A stretch of 32,717 nt of DNA from NCBI GenBank assembly GCA_905235565.1, contig CAJOLR010000020.1, positions 1-32,717 on the forward strand, in the 5' to 3' direction. Positions 7,614 through 16,477 of the stretch are shown piece by piece (within the stretch, counting starts at the first letter, position 1; every line of letters begins with the position of its first letter). A program made the position numbers and the translations under genes. This DNA comes from an uncultured Bacteroidaceae bacterium (GTDB lineage Bacteria; Bacteroidota; Bacteroidia; Bacteroidales; Bacteroidaceae). The notes beneath the pieces are model-generated. The model was not told where the DNA came from and searched no databases. It worked only from the letters and a program-made list of their open reading frames with translations.

Positions 7614-10040
7614 ATGAAGAAATACTCCATCCTTATTGCCGCCGCCCTGATGCTGGCCGGTTGCACAGGCAAGGTAAAGGGCCCCTGCGACATTTATGAG
7701 AAGTTTGGAACCAAGTGTGTGGCCGCTCACAGCACCACCCGCAAGCTCTACTCCAAGTATGACGGACCCCTCTATCAGGTGGTGCGCGAATCGGACGGCA
7801 AGACGCTTGATATTGGTACCATAGACGGCGGTTATGCCGATGCCGCTGCACAGGATGCTTTCCTGGAGGGAACTATCGGATACATAAGCATCATATATGA
7901 TCAGACCGGTCACGGAAATGACCTGATGCAGGCTGCTCCCGGTACTTTCAACGGTCCGGCCAAGGGTGAGTTCAATACGCTGCCCATAGCCGATATGGCT
8001 CCGGCAGTGCTGAACGGCCACAAGGTTTACGGTGCATATTTTATGCCCGGCATGGGACTCAGGAACAACAACGCATCATATCTGGCCATCAACGATGAGC
8101 CCGAGGGAATCTACTACGTTGTGGACGGTAACCATTTTGACAGCGGCTGCTGCTTTGACTACGGCAATTCATCAACCAACGGACGAGCTGTGGGCCGCGG
8201 CACTATGGAGACTACATACTTTGGCACATCCACCAACTGGGGCAGCGGAAACGGTGACGGTCCCTGGATTATGGCCGATATGGAGGCCGGACTTTTCTCC
8301 GGTTTCAACGCCAAGAAGAACGAAGTACCGTCTATTACTGACTGGAGGTTTGTATCGGCCTACGTGAACGGCGGAGGCGGTAACAAGTGGGATCTGCGCG
8401 GCGGTGACGCCACCAAGCCCGATGTGGTGACATTCTACGAGGGCGAGCGCCCCGTATCGCCCGATCCCAACGAGGGCTACTATCCCATGAGCAAGAAGGG
8501 TGGTCTGCTGCTGGCCAACGGAGGCGACAACGGTAACGGATCGGCCGGAACGTTCTATGAGGGTGCAATGACTGTGGGCTATCCTACACTTGAGGCAGTC
8601 CAGGCTGTTCAGGCAAACATCGCCGCAGCAAAATATTCAGAGCCTACGCTCAAGGCCTCACGGCTGCTTACATTCCGCAAGGGAGAGCCGCAGAGTCTGG
8701 TGGTTACTTTCCGCAATACAACCGATTCTCCCATCCGGAATCTTGGCATCGGAATAGATATGGACGGCGGATGGAAAACAGAGGTGGAGTATTCAGATGT
8801 AAATGAGCAGATTATGCCGGGCGCTACCGCCAGCACCAGGTTCAGGATAACGGGTCCCGGTAAAGACTATTACGGTTTTGCCCGTATCACAGCCGATTGG
8901 AATGACGGCGGGCATGAGTCGGCCCAGATCCGTATCCGCAGTGCTGCGGCAGTGAGTATCAATGAGATAAGTCTGGGCGGCGAGCAGTTTATTGAACTTT
9001 ATAATTCATCCGATGAGCCTGTTGACGTGTCCGGCTGGGAGCTTGAGATTACCCGCAGCGGATGGGCTCCGGTACGTGCGGCCAGACTGCCTGCCGGTAC
9101 TGTAATCAAGGCAAAGGATTTCCTGGTGCTGCGTCCCAATGCCGATGCGCTCAAGTTTGACGCAGCACCTATGACCAAGATATTCATCCCTGTATCAACG
9201 GCTCCCAAGAGCGTGTTCAAGGCCGGAAGCACCAACCTGCCTGTAGCATCGGTAGCAGGACTTGAGGCAGGCCAGAAGATAGGTATTGACCTGGGCGGCA
9301 GGTATGAGGAGGTGACCCTGACCAAGGTGGGCACTCCCGGAACCTTGACAACTCTTGCAGGTCCCGCCAAGGCCGGCGACAAGACCCTGAACCTGGAGGT
9401 CACAGCCAATCTCAGTGAGGGTATGGAGATAACCATCAGCACCGGTCAGCGCAAGGAGGTGCGCAAGATTACCAAGGTCATCAAGGTATCTCAGGCTCCG
9501 CAGCCCAGACGATTCGGACAGCAGGGCCAGCCTCATGAGCCGGGCATTGTTGAGATAGACCGTCCGCTCACCATGGACCAGATAGCAAGTGTTGATGTGT
9601 GGGCTCCGGGTACTGGAATTGAATTCACACCCGCCCTAAAGTATGATCATATAAGCGGTGATGCGATATCGGCCCCGTTTACAAAACCTGCTAATGACGG
9701 CAGTTACAGTTACACATATTCTACAAGGGCAGGGGCTATTGCGTTGTATCACGGCGATGTTCCGGTGGATGCTGTCATTTACGGCTCCAAGCAAAGCAAC
9801 TCAAGCGCCAACGGCACAATCTGCCGTCCGGACCTGGCTGTATTGGAGGGAGAGCAGACTCAGGGCGGCTGTCTGGCCGAGGTTCCGCAGATACGTATGC
9901 CGCGCGGCATGAATCAGGGACAGGCATCGGCCCCCACATACTCGCTGGTAAGGTTGCCCGACGGCAATGACCGCGATGCCCTGTGTGAGATTCAGTACAC
10001 ACAGGATCCTACACCAGGTGTGTCAAACAAGTTGCGTTAA
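7614..10040 (+). CDS. GH54 alpha-L-arabinofuranosidase lipoprotein with NEW3-like and lamin-tail domains
   Basis: An 808-residue exported lipoprotein (lipobox LAGC, Cys17). Residues 24-342 match the fungal GH54 AbfB catalytic domain closely: GPCDIYE, AHSTTR, IIYDQTGHGNDLMQA, DEPEGIYYVVDG, the vicinal CCFDYGN (Cys179-Cys180), DGPWIMADMEAGLFSG and GGDNGNGSAGTFYEG. By alignment to the Aspergillus enzyme, Glu224 would be the nucleophile and Asp305 the acid/base. Instead of the arabinose-binding CBM42 of fungal enzymes it carries a NEW3-like beta domain (about 350-442), a lamin-tail domain (from about 448, ELYNSSDEPVDVSGW) and two repeats of an AGxxxLxVxxxxxLxxGxxIxI type. It would remove arabinose side chains from arabinoxylan or arabinan at the cell surface or in the periplasm. 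Its stop overlaps the convergent ABC ATPase gene by 4 bases. Confidence 0.88.
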   Translation: MKKYSILIAAALMLAGCTGKVKGPCDIYEKFGTKCVAAHSTTRKLYSKYDGPLYQVVRESDGKTLDIGTIDGGYADAAAQDAFLEGTIGYISIIYDQTGHGNDLMQAAPGTFNGPAKGEFNTLPIADMAPAVLNGHKVYGAYFMPGMGLRNNNASYLAINDEPEGIYYVVDGNHFDSGCCFDYGNSSTNGRAVGRGTMETTYFGTSTNWGSGNGDGPWIMADMEAGLFSGFNAKKNEVPSITDWRFVSAYVNGGGGNKWDLRGGDATKPDVVTFYEGERPVSPDPNEGYYPMSKKGGLLLANGGDNGNGSAGTFYEGAMTVGYPTLEAVQAVQANIAAAKYSEPTLKASRLLTFRKGEPQSLVVTFRNTTDSPIRNLGIGIDMDGGWKTEVEYSDVNEQIMPGATASTRFRITGPGKDYYGFARITADWNDGGHESAQIRIRSAAAVSINEISLGGEQFIELYNSSDEPVDVSGWELEITRSGWAPVRAARLPAGTVIKAKDFLVLRPNADALKFDAAPMTKIFIPVSTAPKSVFKAGSTNLPVASVAGLEAGQKIGIDLGGRYEEVTLTKVGTPGTLTTLAGPAKAGDKTLNLEVTANLSEGMEITISTGQRKEVRKITKVIKVSQAPQPRRFGQQGQPHEPGIVEIDRPLTMDQIASVDVWAPGTGIEFTPALKYDHISGDAISAPFTKPANDGSYSYTYSTRAGAIALYHGDVPVDAVIYGSKQSNSSANGTICRPDLAVLEGEQTQGGCLAEVPQIRMPRGMNQGQASAPTYSLVRLPDGNDRDALCEIQYTQDPTPGVSNKLR

Positions 10041-11110
10041 AGCAGGATCTTGATGCGGAAACCACGGGCGGTGGGTTCCTGGATTATGTCCTTAGTCCGT
10101 GCACTGACGGCTATCGGGACATTGCCTCCTGCGAACGGTGATTCAGTCAATCCTTCCACCATGAAATCCAGGGCGGTCTCACCGGTAAGTTCGGTGTATG
10201 TAAGCCTGAATGTCAGCGGGCGGAAGGATGCCATGTGATTCTGAATCATGTCATCGGCCACAGGTATTGCCTCGGCGGCTTTTTCGGCTATGTTGTACTT
10301 GATGCAGAAACGGTTCATTTCTGAATGCATTTCAAGCAAGTCAAACTCATCGTCACTAATCTCAAAAACCAGCTTCTGGATTCGGTTGACAAAGGATTTG
10401 GTTACGCTGTGTACGGGATGCTCAAATATCTGTCCGGGGCTGCCGTCCTCATAAATAATACCGTCGTACATAAAGAATATGCGGGTGCTCACGTCACGGG
10501 CAAACCGCATCTCATGAGTTACTATGAGCATGGTCAAGCCCTCGGATGCCAGCTGACGTATTACACTCAGCACCTCACCCACCATAGTGGGGTCCAGGGC
10601 CGATGTGGGCTCGTCAAAAAGTATCACCTCCGGGTGCATGGCAAGCGATCGGGCTATGGCTACACGCTGCTTCTGTCCGCCGGAGAGTGACGAGGGATAG
10701 ACATCGGCCTTTTGCGACATTCCCACTTTCCTGAGCAGGGTCATGGCCTCGGCGCGGGCATCGGCCTCACTGAGACCAAGCAGACGTATGGGGGCGTAGA
10801 TTATATTCTCAATGACCGTCATGTGCTCAAAGAGGTTGAAGCTCTGGAATACCATACCCATACGGCGGCGCAGGACATCCAGACGGTATCCCTTGGCCGT
10901 GATATCCTCTCCGTCAACCAGAATCTGTCCGCTGGTGGGCGGTTCCAGCATGTTGAGCGCCCTGAGCAGGGTACTCTTGCCAGTACCTGAAGGGCCGATG
11001 ATGCTTATTACCTCACCCTTGTCAATATCGCAGTTGACATCCTTGAGGACAGTTACAATGCTGCCGTCAGGATTATGGAAAGTCTTGCTTAAGTGCTTTA
11101 TGCTTATCAT
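10037..11110 (-). CDS. polar amino-acid ABC transporter ATP-binding protein with C-terminal extension
   Basis: A 357-residue ATPase of the GlnQ/HisP group. Walker A is GPSGTGKST (about residue 38), the Q-loop is VFQSFNLFEH, the signature is LSGGQKQR and Walker B is VILFDEPTSALDP, followed by the H-loop IVTHE. GlnQ-type proteins end near residue 245; this one has about 110 further residues that begin LVFEISDDEFDLLEMHSEM and end ARGFRIKILL. The end resembles the last strands of a GHKL-type ATPase fold, though no ATP-binding N or G box is evident. It starts 1 base after the stop of the permease/binding-protein gene (TAATATG), so the two are certainly co-transcribed. It acts on the inner face of the membrane and powers uptake of an amino acid or similar polar solute. 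Confidence 0.9.
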   Translation of the reverse strand: MISIKHLSKTFHNPDGSIVTVLKDVNCDIDKGEVISIIGPSGTGKSTLLRALNMLEPPTSGQILVDGEDITAKGYRLDVLRRRMGMVFQSFNLFEHMTVIENIIYAPIRLLGLSEADARAEAMTLLRKVGMSQKADVYPSSLSGGQKQRVAIARSLAMHPEVILFDEPTSALDPTMVGEVLSVIRQLASEGLTMLIVTHEMRFARDVSTRIFFMYDGIIYEDGSPGQIFEHPVHSVTKSFVNRIQKLVFEISDDEFDLLEMHSEMNRFCIKYNIAEKAAEAIPVADDMIQNHMASFRPLTFRLTYTELTGETALDFMVEGLTESPFAGGNVPIAVSARTKDIIQEPTARGFRIKILL

Positions 11111-11111
11111 A

Positions 11112-12560
11112 TTACTTTCTGGTTATTAGGAGGTTCAAAAGTTTGCGTATCAGCCACGCCAACACAAAGTATATGATGGTGATGATGAGCAAAGGGATGA
11201 GCGCATCAAACGTGCGGCTACGGATAAGGTCACTGGCGCGGGTCAGGTCCTGGATGGCTATATAACCCACTATCGATGTACTCTGAAGCAACTTGACGCA
11301 CTCGCCGGCATACAGCGGCAGACCCTTGCGGAGTGCCTGCGGCATGACTATACCTGTAAAGGTTCTGAAAGGAGTGAAACCCAGACTCAATCCGGCCTCG
11401 GTCTGACCTACAGGAACTGTGGATATTGATGAGTCAAAGATGCTTCCGGCCGATGAGGCAAAACTGAAAGCAAATGTGATGATTGCCACTATCGATGCAC
11501 TCATGCCTGAACCTGCAAATATCACGTAGAACATTATGAGGAGCAGCACCAGAGTAGGGGTTCCCTGTATGAATGAACAGTACAGGCCGATTGCTGAGCG
11601 TACCCAGTTGCGGCGGCTGCGCAAAGCGCTGCATACACCTATTCCTAAAACAGTACCGATCAGGATAGACAATAGGGTAATCTTTATGGTTTCAGTCAAT
11701 CCCTGGGTTATCAGTTTCCACCTATCCTCCCTGACAAGATTCATCCTTAAGCGTTCGGCAAGTCCTACATGGACTTTACTGTCATGATCAGCCACGATGA
11801 ATACCGGGTGGCAGATATAGTAGTAATCAGTGAAATCCATGAAAGTCTTTCTCTCCTCGGTTACAAAGATGTTGCCGGCCATAAAATCAGCCTGTCCTGT
11901 CTGAATGGCTGTGACTGCCCCGCCCAGATCAATGAAACTGAAATTTATGGGGCGTCCCAGATAATTGGCGAATCGGGTCAGTATATCCGGGTCCATACCC
12001 ATCCATTTGCCACCTTCGCCAACATAACTTACAGGCTCAAGATTGTTACATACTACACAGTGCAGGGGCTCTGAACTGACAGTATGGCCTATGTTGGGAT
12101 CTTCAACCTGAGGTCCGTCTTTAGTCCAGCGGTTGATGATATCCTGTATCGGAATGGTTTTAAGGAATGCGTTGAACTGCTCAAGCAGCACGGTATTGCC
12201 TTTCTTGATTCCGAAAGCAACCTCAAAGGAGTCTTCACCATACATTGCCACTTTGACTCCCAGCCGTTTGCGGTTAGGCTCTGTCAATTCAATCTCATCG
12301 CCCACAAACACATCGGCAAGCCCTTGCCTGACTGCCTGCAAAGCATCGGCCTGAGTGGCGCATGCAAAGACTGTGACATCGGGGCGGGCTGAGTATTTGT
12401 GCTCGTAATAATTGCCTGCACCACAACTTATGGTAAGTCCGGTCAGATCAGCCTCAGATTCCAGTGTTATGGTTTTGCTTTTGTTGCCTGAACATGATAC
12501 ACAGATTGCAAGAACCAGGATTCCTGCAATCTGTTGTAATGTTATAGTCCTTCTGTCCAT
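11112..12560 (-). CDS. ABC transporter substrate-binding/permease fusion protein (polar amino acids)
   Basis: A 482-residue single chain. It opens with an export or lipoprotein signal (residues 1-23, Cys20 or Cys23). Residues 36-135 resemble the second half of a SBP_bac_3 binding protein (LTGLTISCGAGN ... QGLADVFVGDEIE ... INRWTKDG). Residues 165-265 resemble its first half (NLEPVSYVGEGGKWMGMDPDI ... AIQTGQADFMAG ... TEERKTFMDFTDYYY). The two halves are thus in reverse order relative to a standard binding protein. Residues 280-482 are a HisM/GlnP-type permease with about five membrane helices and the EAA-loop region GIVMPQALRKGLPLY. The gene lies 34 bases after the GH3 gene and 1 base before its ATPase. 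No good -7 element was seen in that gap, so read-through from the GH3 gene is possible. Confidence 0.85.
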   Translation of the reverse strand: MDRRTITLQQIAGILVLAICVSCSGNKSKTITLESEADLTGLTISCGAGNYYEHKYSARPDVTVFACATQADALQAVRQGLADVFVGDEIELTEPNRKRLGVKVAMYGEDSFEVAFGIKKGNTVLLEQFNAFLKTIPIQDIINRWTKDGPQVEDPNIGHTVSSEPLHCVVCNNLEPVSYVGEGGKWMGMDPDILTRFANYLGRPINFSFIDLGGAVTAIQTGQADFMAGNIFVTEERKTFMDFTDYYYICHPVFIVADHDSKVHVGLAERLRMNLVREDRWKLITQGLTETIKITLLSILIGTVLGIGVCSALRSRRNWVRSAIGLYCSFIQGTPTLVLLLIMFYVIFAGSGMSASIVAIITFAFSFASSAGSIFDSSISTVPVGQTEAGLSLGFTPFRTFTGIVMPQALRKGLPLYAGECVKLLQSTSIVGYIAIQDLTRASDLIRSRTFDALIPLLIITIIYFVLAWLIRKLLNLLITRK

Positions 12561-12594
12561 TTCTTTTCTAATAGTTCAAATGACTGAAATGCAA

Positions 12595-15159
12595 TTATTT
12601 AATTGTATGTTGTAGTTTCTTGAGGGCCGACATGTCCGATGATGCACCGTACAGTATCTCATACTTTCCGGGCATTGTGGTCATGAGGTTGTGGTTGGTA
12701 TCGAACCACTCGAATGACTCCGGGGTGAGCTCGAACTCAACGTTTACGGTCTTGCCCTTGGGTATTGATACGCGCCTGAATGCACGCAGTGCGTGACTGG
12801 GACCTTCGGTATCGCCGGGACGGCTCACGTAGAGCTGCACCACTTCCTGACCATCCAGTTTTGATGTGTTCTTGACCTTTACTGATACAAGTACCTTGTC
12901 TCCATCCTTACGGATCTTAGCCTTGCCGTACTTGAAGGTGCTGTAGCTAAGACCGTAACCAAAGGGGTACAGGGGCTTATCTGTCATGTAGCGGTAGGTG
13001 CGGCCCTTCATGGAGTAGTCCTCAAAATCGGGCAGCTGGTCTGTTGACTTATAGAATGTAACAGGCAGACGGCCTGCAGGGTTATATGTGCCATACAGGA
13101 CCGATGCAATTGCGTTGCCGCCCTCCTCGCCGGGATACCAGGCCTGCAGGATTGCATCGCATGAAGGCTCAACATCGGTAAGTCCCATTGCGGAGCCGCT
13201 GAAGTTCACGAACACCACTTTCTTGCCGGCAGCCTTGAGAGCCTTGACAAGCTCTGTCTGTGCTGTGGGCAGTTCTATCCTGGTGCGGTCACCGCCGCGG
13301 AATCCCTCAATGCTTACAGGCATCTCCTCGCCCTCAAGTGAGGGGGATATGCCGCCGGCAAATATGATTACGTCGGCATCGGCACAAGCGGCTACGGTCT
13401 TATCGACGCTTACCTCCTCCTCATAGCCCAGGTCAAATGAGAGTGCGGCCAGACCGCTGCGGCAGCTGTAGTTGATGGTAATCTCATAGTCCTGACCGGC
13501 CTTGGCGTTCAGGGTATAGACCTTGCGGGGCTCGTTGCCGTTACGGCCTGTGGCCACGCGGCGGCCGTCAACGCTGATTGAAGCCTGGCCCTGGTTCTGC
13601 ATGTAGAATGCCACCTGACCGTCCTTATCGGCATGGAAGGTCGATGTATATACGGCTGCAAAGTTCTCCAGGTTCACATTGGGGGCGAACACTGTGGCAC
13701 CGCCGGTTGAGAAACGCAGCGGGGTGGCGTTGTGGCGCAGTACATCGGGCTCACCCTCGGCACGGGAGTTGTTCCAGTACCTGGCGTCAAAACCCTGCTG
13801 TCCGCTGGCCTTGCACTGGCTGAACAGGCTTATCAGGGCCAGAGAGTTTGATGCGTAGTCACATCCGCGCATATACTCTACCTGTGCGCCTGTGGCCTGG
13901 ATTCCGGCCAGCATGGTTACTGTGCGTGACGGGGTTCCGTTGTAGTTACCCCACTGCATTACGGAGTCATTGGCGTTGGGGCCCATAACCACCACCTTCT
14001 TGCTTGAGCCCAGCGGCAGTATGCCGTTGTTCTTGAGCAGAACCATGCTCTCCTGGGCCATCTTGAGCGCCAGGGCGCGGTGCTCCTTGCTGTCAACCAC
14101 GCTGTACGGTATCTTGCTCCACTCAACCTGACCGGGGTCATCCATCTCGCCCAGTTCAAAACGGGCGGTCATAAGGCGGGTTATTGAAACGTCTATATCG
14201 GACTCCTTTATAAGACCGTCCTTTACAGCCTGTACCAGCTGGGCGTAAGAGCTTCCGCACTCCAGGTCAGTTCCGGTCAGCACGGCTTTTGATGTGGCGT
14301 GCCTGGCATCGGGCTCGGTATTGTGGTGGCCCTGGGTAAAGAAGTCGTTGATGGCCCAGCAGTCCGATACCACTATGCCCTTGTAGCCCCATTCGTTGCG
14401 CAGTATCTGCTGGAGCAGACGGTTGCTGCCGCAGCAGGGCTCATCCTCGTAGCGGTTGTAGGCGCACATCACCTCTTTTACACCTGCCTCCTGCACCAGT
14501 GCCTTGAAGGCGGGCAGGTAGGTCTCACGCAGGTCACGTGCGGCTATGTTCTCGGCATTGAACTCGTGGCGGTTCCACTCCGGACCGCTGTGCACGGCAA
14601 AATGCTTGGCGCAGGCGTGCAGCTTGTCATATTTGGAATCGGCAGGGCCCTGCAGACCGTTCACTACCGATACGCCCATCCTGGATGTAAGGTACGGATC
14701 CTCACCGTAGGTTTCCTGACCGCGGCCCCAGCGGGGATCACGGAATATGTTTATGTTGGGAGTCCAGAACGTAAGACCCTGATAGCGGCGCAGACCGCCG
14801 TTCTCACTGTACTGGGTTGATTTGGCGCGGGCCTCATCGCTCACTGCCGTAAACACGTCCTGGAGCAGGGCATCGTCAAATGATGCGGCCATACCTATGG
14901 CCTGCGGGAATACTGTAGCCAGACCAGCGCGACCCACACCGTGAAGGGCCTCGTTCCACCAGTCGTAGGCTTTGATGCCAAACTCAGGGATGGCGGGCGA
15001 TCCGTTCTGCATCAGGGCGACCTTCTGCTCTAGTGTAAGACGGCTTACCAGATCGGCTGCACGCTGGGCGGCAGGCAGACTGGCATTCCTGTAGGGTTGT
15101 GCGTTACAGAAAATGACTCCCGTGACGGTGCATAAAAGCGCAGTAAAAAATTTTTTCAT
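12595..15159 (-). CDS. GH3 beta-glycosidase (beta-xylosidase/glucosidase type) with PA14-like insert
   Basis: An 854-residue exported enzyme with a cleavable signal peptide (residues 1-20, ending FCNAQP). The (beta/alpha)8 domain shows DWWNEALHGVGR, FWTPNINIFRDPRWGRGQET, KHFAVHSGPEWNRH (Lys185-His186) and VVSDCW, where Asp266 is the expected nucleophile. The alpha/beta sandwich follows, interrupted around residues 440-560 by a PA14-like module (FDARYWNNSRAEGEP ... VAFYMQNQGQASISVDGRRV), and a fibronectin-III-like domain closes the chain (from about 745). The SDCW motif and overall layout resemble Bacteroidota beta-xylosidases and related enzymes; substrate is not decided by sequence. With the GH54 enzyme nearby, arabinoxylan is a sensible guess. 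It is first in a minus-strand run that leads into the ABC transporter genes. Confidence 0.9.
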   Translation of the reverse strand: MKKFFTALLCTVTGVIFCNAQPYRNASLPAAQRAADLVSRLTLEQKVALMQNGSPAIPEFGIKAYDWWNEALHGVGRAGLATVFPQAIGMAASFDDALLQDVFTAVSDEARAKSTQYSENGGLRRYQGLTFWTPNINIFRDPRWGRGQETYGEDPYLTSRMGVSVVNGLQGPADSKYDKLHACAKHFAVHSGPEWNRHEFNAENIAARDLRETYLPAFKALVQEAGVKEVMCAYNRYEDEPCCGSNRLLQQILRNEWGYKGIVVSDCWAINDFFTQGHHNTEPDARHATSKAVLTGTDLECGSSYAQLVQAVKDGLIKESDIDVSITRLMTARFELGEMDDPGQVEWSKIPYSVVDSKEHRALALKMAQESMVLLKNNGILPLGSSKKVVVMGPNANDSVMQWGNYNGTPSRTVTMLAGIQATGAQVEYMRGCDYASNSLALISLFSQCKASGQQGFDARYWNNSRAEGEPDVLRHNATPLRFSTGGATVFAPNVNLENFAAVYTSTFHADKDGQVAFYMQNQGQASISVDGRRVATGRNGNEPRKVYTLNAKAGQDYEITINYSCRSGLAALSFDLGYEEEVSVDKTVAACADADVIIFAGGISPSLEGEEMPVSIEGFRGGDRTRIELPTAQTELVKALKAAGKKVVFVNFSGSAMGLTDVEPSCDAILQAWYPGEEGGNAIASVLYGTYNPAGRLPVTFYKSTDQLPDFEDYSMKGRTYRYMTDKPLYPFGYGLSYSTFKYGKAKIRKDGDKVLVSVKVKNTSKLDGQEVVQLYVSRPGDTEGPSHALRAFRRVSIPKGKTVNVEFELTPESFEWFDTNHNLMTTMPGKYEILYGASSDMSALKKLQHTIK

Positions 15160-15182
15160 GACAAATATTATTGATTTGTAGG

Positions 15183-15190
15183 CAAAGATA
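15183..15190 (-). promoter_or_regulatory. Bacteroidota -7 element (TATCTTTG) of the GH3 gene
   Basis: Minus-strand TATCTTTG matches TAnnTTTG. Transcription would begin near 15178, about 19 nt before the GH3 ATG at 15159. It is divergent from the promoter at 15224-15231, only 33 bp away, so the -33 regions overlap. Confidence 0.7.
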
Positions 15191-15223
15191 CAAAAGGGGA
15201 TGTTCTTTTTTACACTTTTTTCC

Positions 15224-15231
15224 TAATTTTG
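15224..15231 (+). promoter_or_regulatory. Bacteroidota -7 element (TAATTTTG) of the queuosine operon
   Basis: TAATTTTG matches TAnnTTTG. Transcription would begin near 15237, which leaves a leader of about 58 nt before the ATG at 15295. That is unusually long for this window and is filled by a hairpin (15241-15257, stem AGCAG/CTGCT) and the preQ1-I-like pseudoknot at 15261-15290. Confidence 0.7.
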
Positions 15232-15260
15232 CTCCCGAGTAGCAGGAAGTGTCTGCTGCA

Positions 15261-15290
15261 AGTGTGCTTGGAACCACTATAAAAACAAGT
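15261..15290 (+). ncRNA. preQ1-I-type riboswitch aptamer
   Basis: An H-type pseudoknot with the layout of preQ1-I aptamers. P1 is AGTG (15261-15264) with CACT (15275-15278). The 10-nt loop TGCTTGGAAC has the same length as the loop of the Thermoanaerobacter tengcongensis aptamer and shares its first U and final AAC. An A-rich tail then leads to CAAG (15286-15289), which pairs with loop CTTG (15267-15270) as P2. The three preQ1-contacting bases of the T. tengcongensis structure (U6, C15, A29) map to 15265, 15274 and 15285, and G11-C30 to 15270-15286. P2 ends 5 bases before the ATG, so ligand binding should block translation initiation. The genes behind it (transporter, queF) belong to queuosine metabolism, which supports the call independently. 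P1 is short, at 4 bp. Confidence 0.85.
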
Positions 15291-15294
15291 AAAA

Positions 15295-16014
15295 ATGACT
15301 GAAAAAACTAATTCTGCGGGGCAGCGCGGGCTGTCCGTCACGTTTGTGGTATTGGCAGTGACATTCTGCGTCTGCCTCATTACATCAAATCTTTTTGTGC
15401 CAAGGCTTTGGCGGGTAGGGAACACCTGGATGCAACTTTCAGGTGCAGTTGTGATTTTTCCCATATCGTACATAATCAATGACCTGCTGACCGAGGTTTA
15501 CGGTTACCGCAAGGCCATGAAGGTTATCTGGATGGGATTTGCCATGAGTGCGTTTGTGGCACTGGCAGCTGGTCTGGTAAGCATCCTGCCGGCCCCCATC
15601 GACCCTGAGAATCAGGCAGTGGCCGACAGTTTCAACCATCTGTTCGGACTCATTCCGCGTACTACGGCCGCATCACTGCTGGCATTCATCCTGGGATCTC
15701 ACATGAATTCATGGGTACTGTCCAGAATGAAGATTGCCACCAAGGGTAAGGGATTCGGCTGGAGAGCTGTTTTATCAAGCATTGTGGGTGAACTTTCCGA
15801 TTCTGTGATTTTTTACCCGCTCGCGTTCATCGGCTCAATGCCTTTCAAGACTATCCTGTCAATAATAGTAACCCAGGTAACAGTCAAGACGCTTTACGAG
15901 GTTGTCATACTGCCTGTGACCGCGCTGATTTCACGCAAACTTAAGGAAAAGGAGGGTATTGACACCTTTGACTACGATATCAAGTATAATCCCTTTAAGA
16001 TAAAGTCCGAATAA
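15295..16014 (+). CDS. yhhQ: queuosine precursor transporter (YhhQ/QPTR family)
   Basis: A 239-residue membrane protein of the VUT_1/YhhQ family, which takes up preQ0 or preQ1 for tRNA queuosine synthesis. Six or so membrane helices are visible, and the family signatures are present: ITSNLF near residue 30, [25 protein letters not shown] (about residues 50-75, with the Asp-Leu-Leu-Thr-Glu core), [12 protein letters not shown] and [14 protein letters not shown]. Its leader holds a preQ1-I-type riboswitch, and queF starts 1 base after its stop (TAATATG), so both are one operon. The substrate could be preQ0, preQ1 or queuine; having queF next door, preQ0 or preQ1 fits, and only the queF reductase is visible here, not the preQ0-synthesis genes. 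Confidence 0.92.
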   Translation: MTEKTNSAGQRGLSVTFVVLAVTFCVCLITSNLFVPRLWRVGNTWMQLSGAVVIFPISYIINDLLTEVYGYRKAMKVIWMGFAMSAFVALAAGLVSILPAPIDPENQAVADSFNHLFGLIPRTTAASLLAFILGSHMNSWVLSRMKIATKGKGFGWRAVLSSIVGELSDSVIFYPLAFIGSMPFKTILSIIVTQVTVKTLYEVVILPVTALISRKLKEKEGIDTFDYDIKYNPFKIKSE

Positions 16015-16015
16015 T

Positions 16016-16477
16016 ATGTCCGAAGACAGAAAACAGGAGGGCCTGACAGCCCTTGGTGGCAAGACCACATATTCAAACACATACAATCCCGGGCTGCTGG
16101 AGGCGTTTGAGAACCTTAATAAGGAGAATGACTACTGGGTGCGCTTTAACTGCCCGGAGTTCACTACCCTGTGTCCCATAACCGGACAGCCCGATTTTGC
16201 CGAGATCCGCATAAGCTATATCCCTGATGTAAAGATGGTTGAGAGCAAATCTCTCAAACTCTACCTGCACAGTTACCGAAATCACGGCGGATTCCATGAG
16301 GACTGCGTGAACCGCATCATGAAGGACCTTATCAGACTGATGGACCCCAAGTACATAGAGGTGACCGGATTCTTTGTGCCGCGTGGCGGAATATCCATCT
16401 ATCCCTACGCCAACTACGGCCGTAAGGGCACCAAGTATGAGGCTCTTGCCGAGAAAAGGATGGAAACCCATGAGTAA
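16016..16477 (+). CDS. queF: NADPH-dependent preQ0 reductase (7-cyano-7-deazaguanine reductase)
   Basis: A 153-residue type I (single-domain, B. subtilis-like) QueF. It reduces the nitrile of preQ0 to the aminomethyl group of preQ1, the base that Tgt inserts into tRNA. The catalytic thioimide Cys53 lies in [14 protein letters not shown] with Asp60, the QueF motif that binds NADPH is ESKSLK (residues 76-81), and the substrate-binding FHED is at 93-96. Length is normal. It lies 1 base after the transporter gene and its last 8 bases overlap the start of the prolyl-tRNA editing gene, so it is the middle gene of a riboswitch-controlled operon. Confidence 0.95.
   Translation: MSEDRKQEGLTALGGKTTYSNTYNPGLLEAFENLNKENDYWVRFNCPEFTTLCPITGQPDFAEIRISYIPDVKMVESKSLKLYLHSYRNHGGFHEDCVNRIMKDLIRLMDPKYIEVTGFFVPRGGISIYPYANYGRKGTKYEALAEKRMETHE

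Noticed and set aside
12561-12594. A separate promoter for the ABC transporter genes
   Set aside because: No TAnnTTTG element is present in the 34 bases between the GH3 and transporter genes, so only read-through or an internal promoter remains.
15241-15257. The AGCAG/CTGCT hairpin as an intrinsic terminator
   Set aside because: The stem is only 5 bp and no run of T follows; it lies downstream of the promoter in the queuosine leader.
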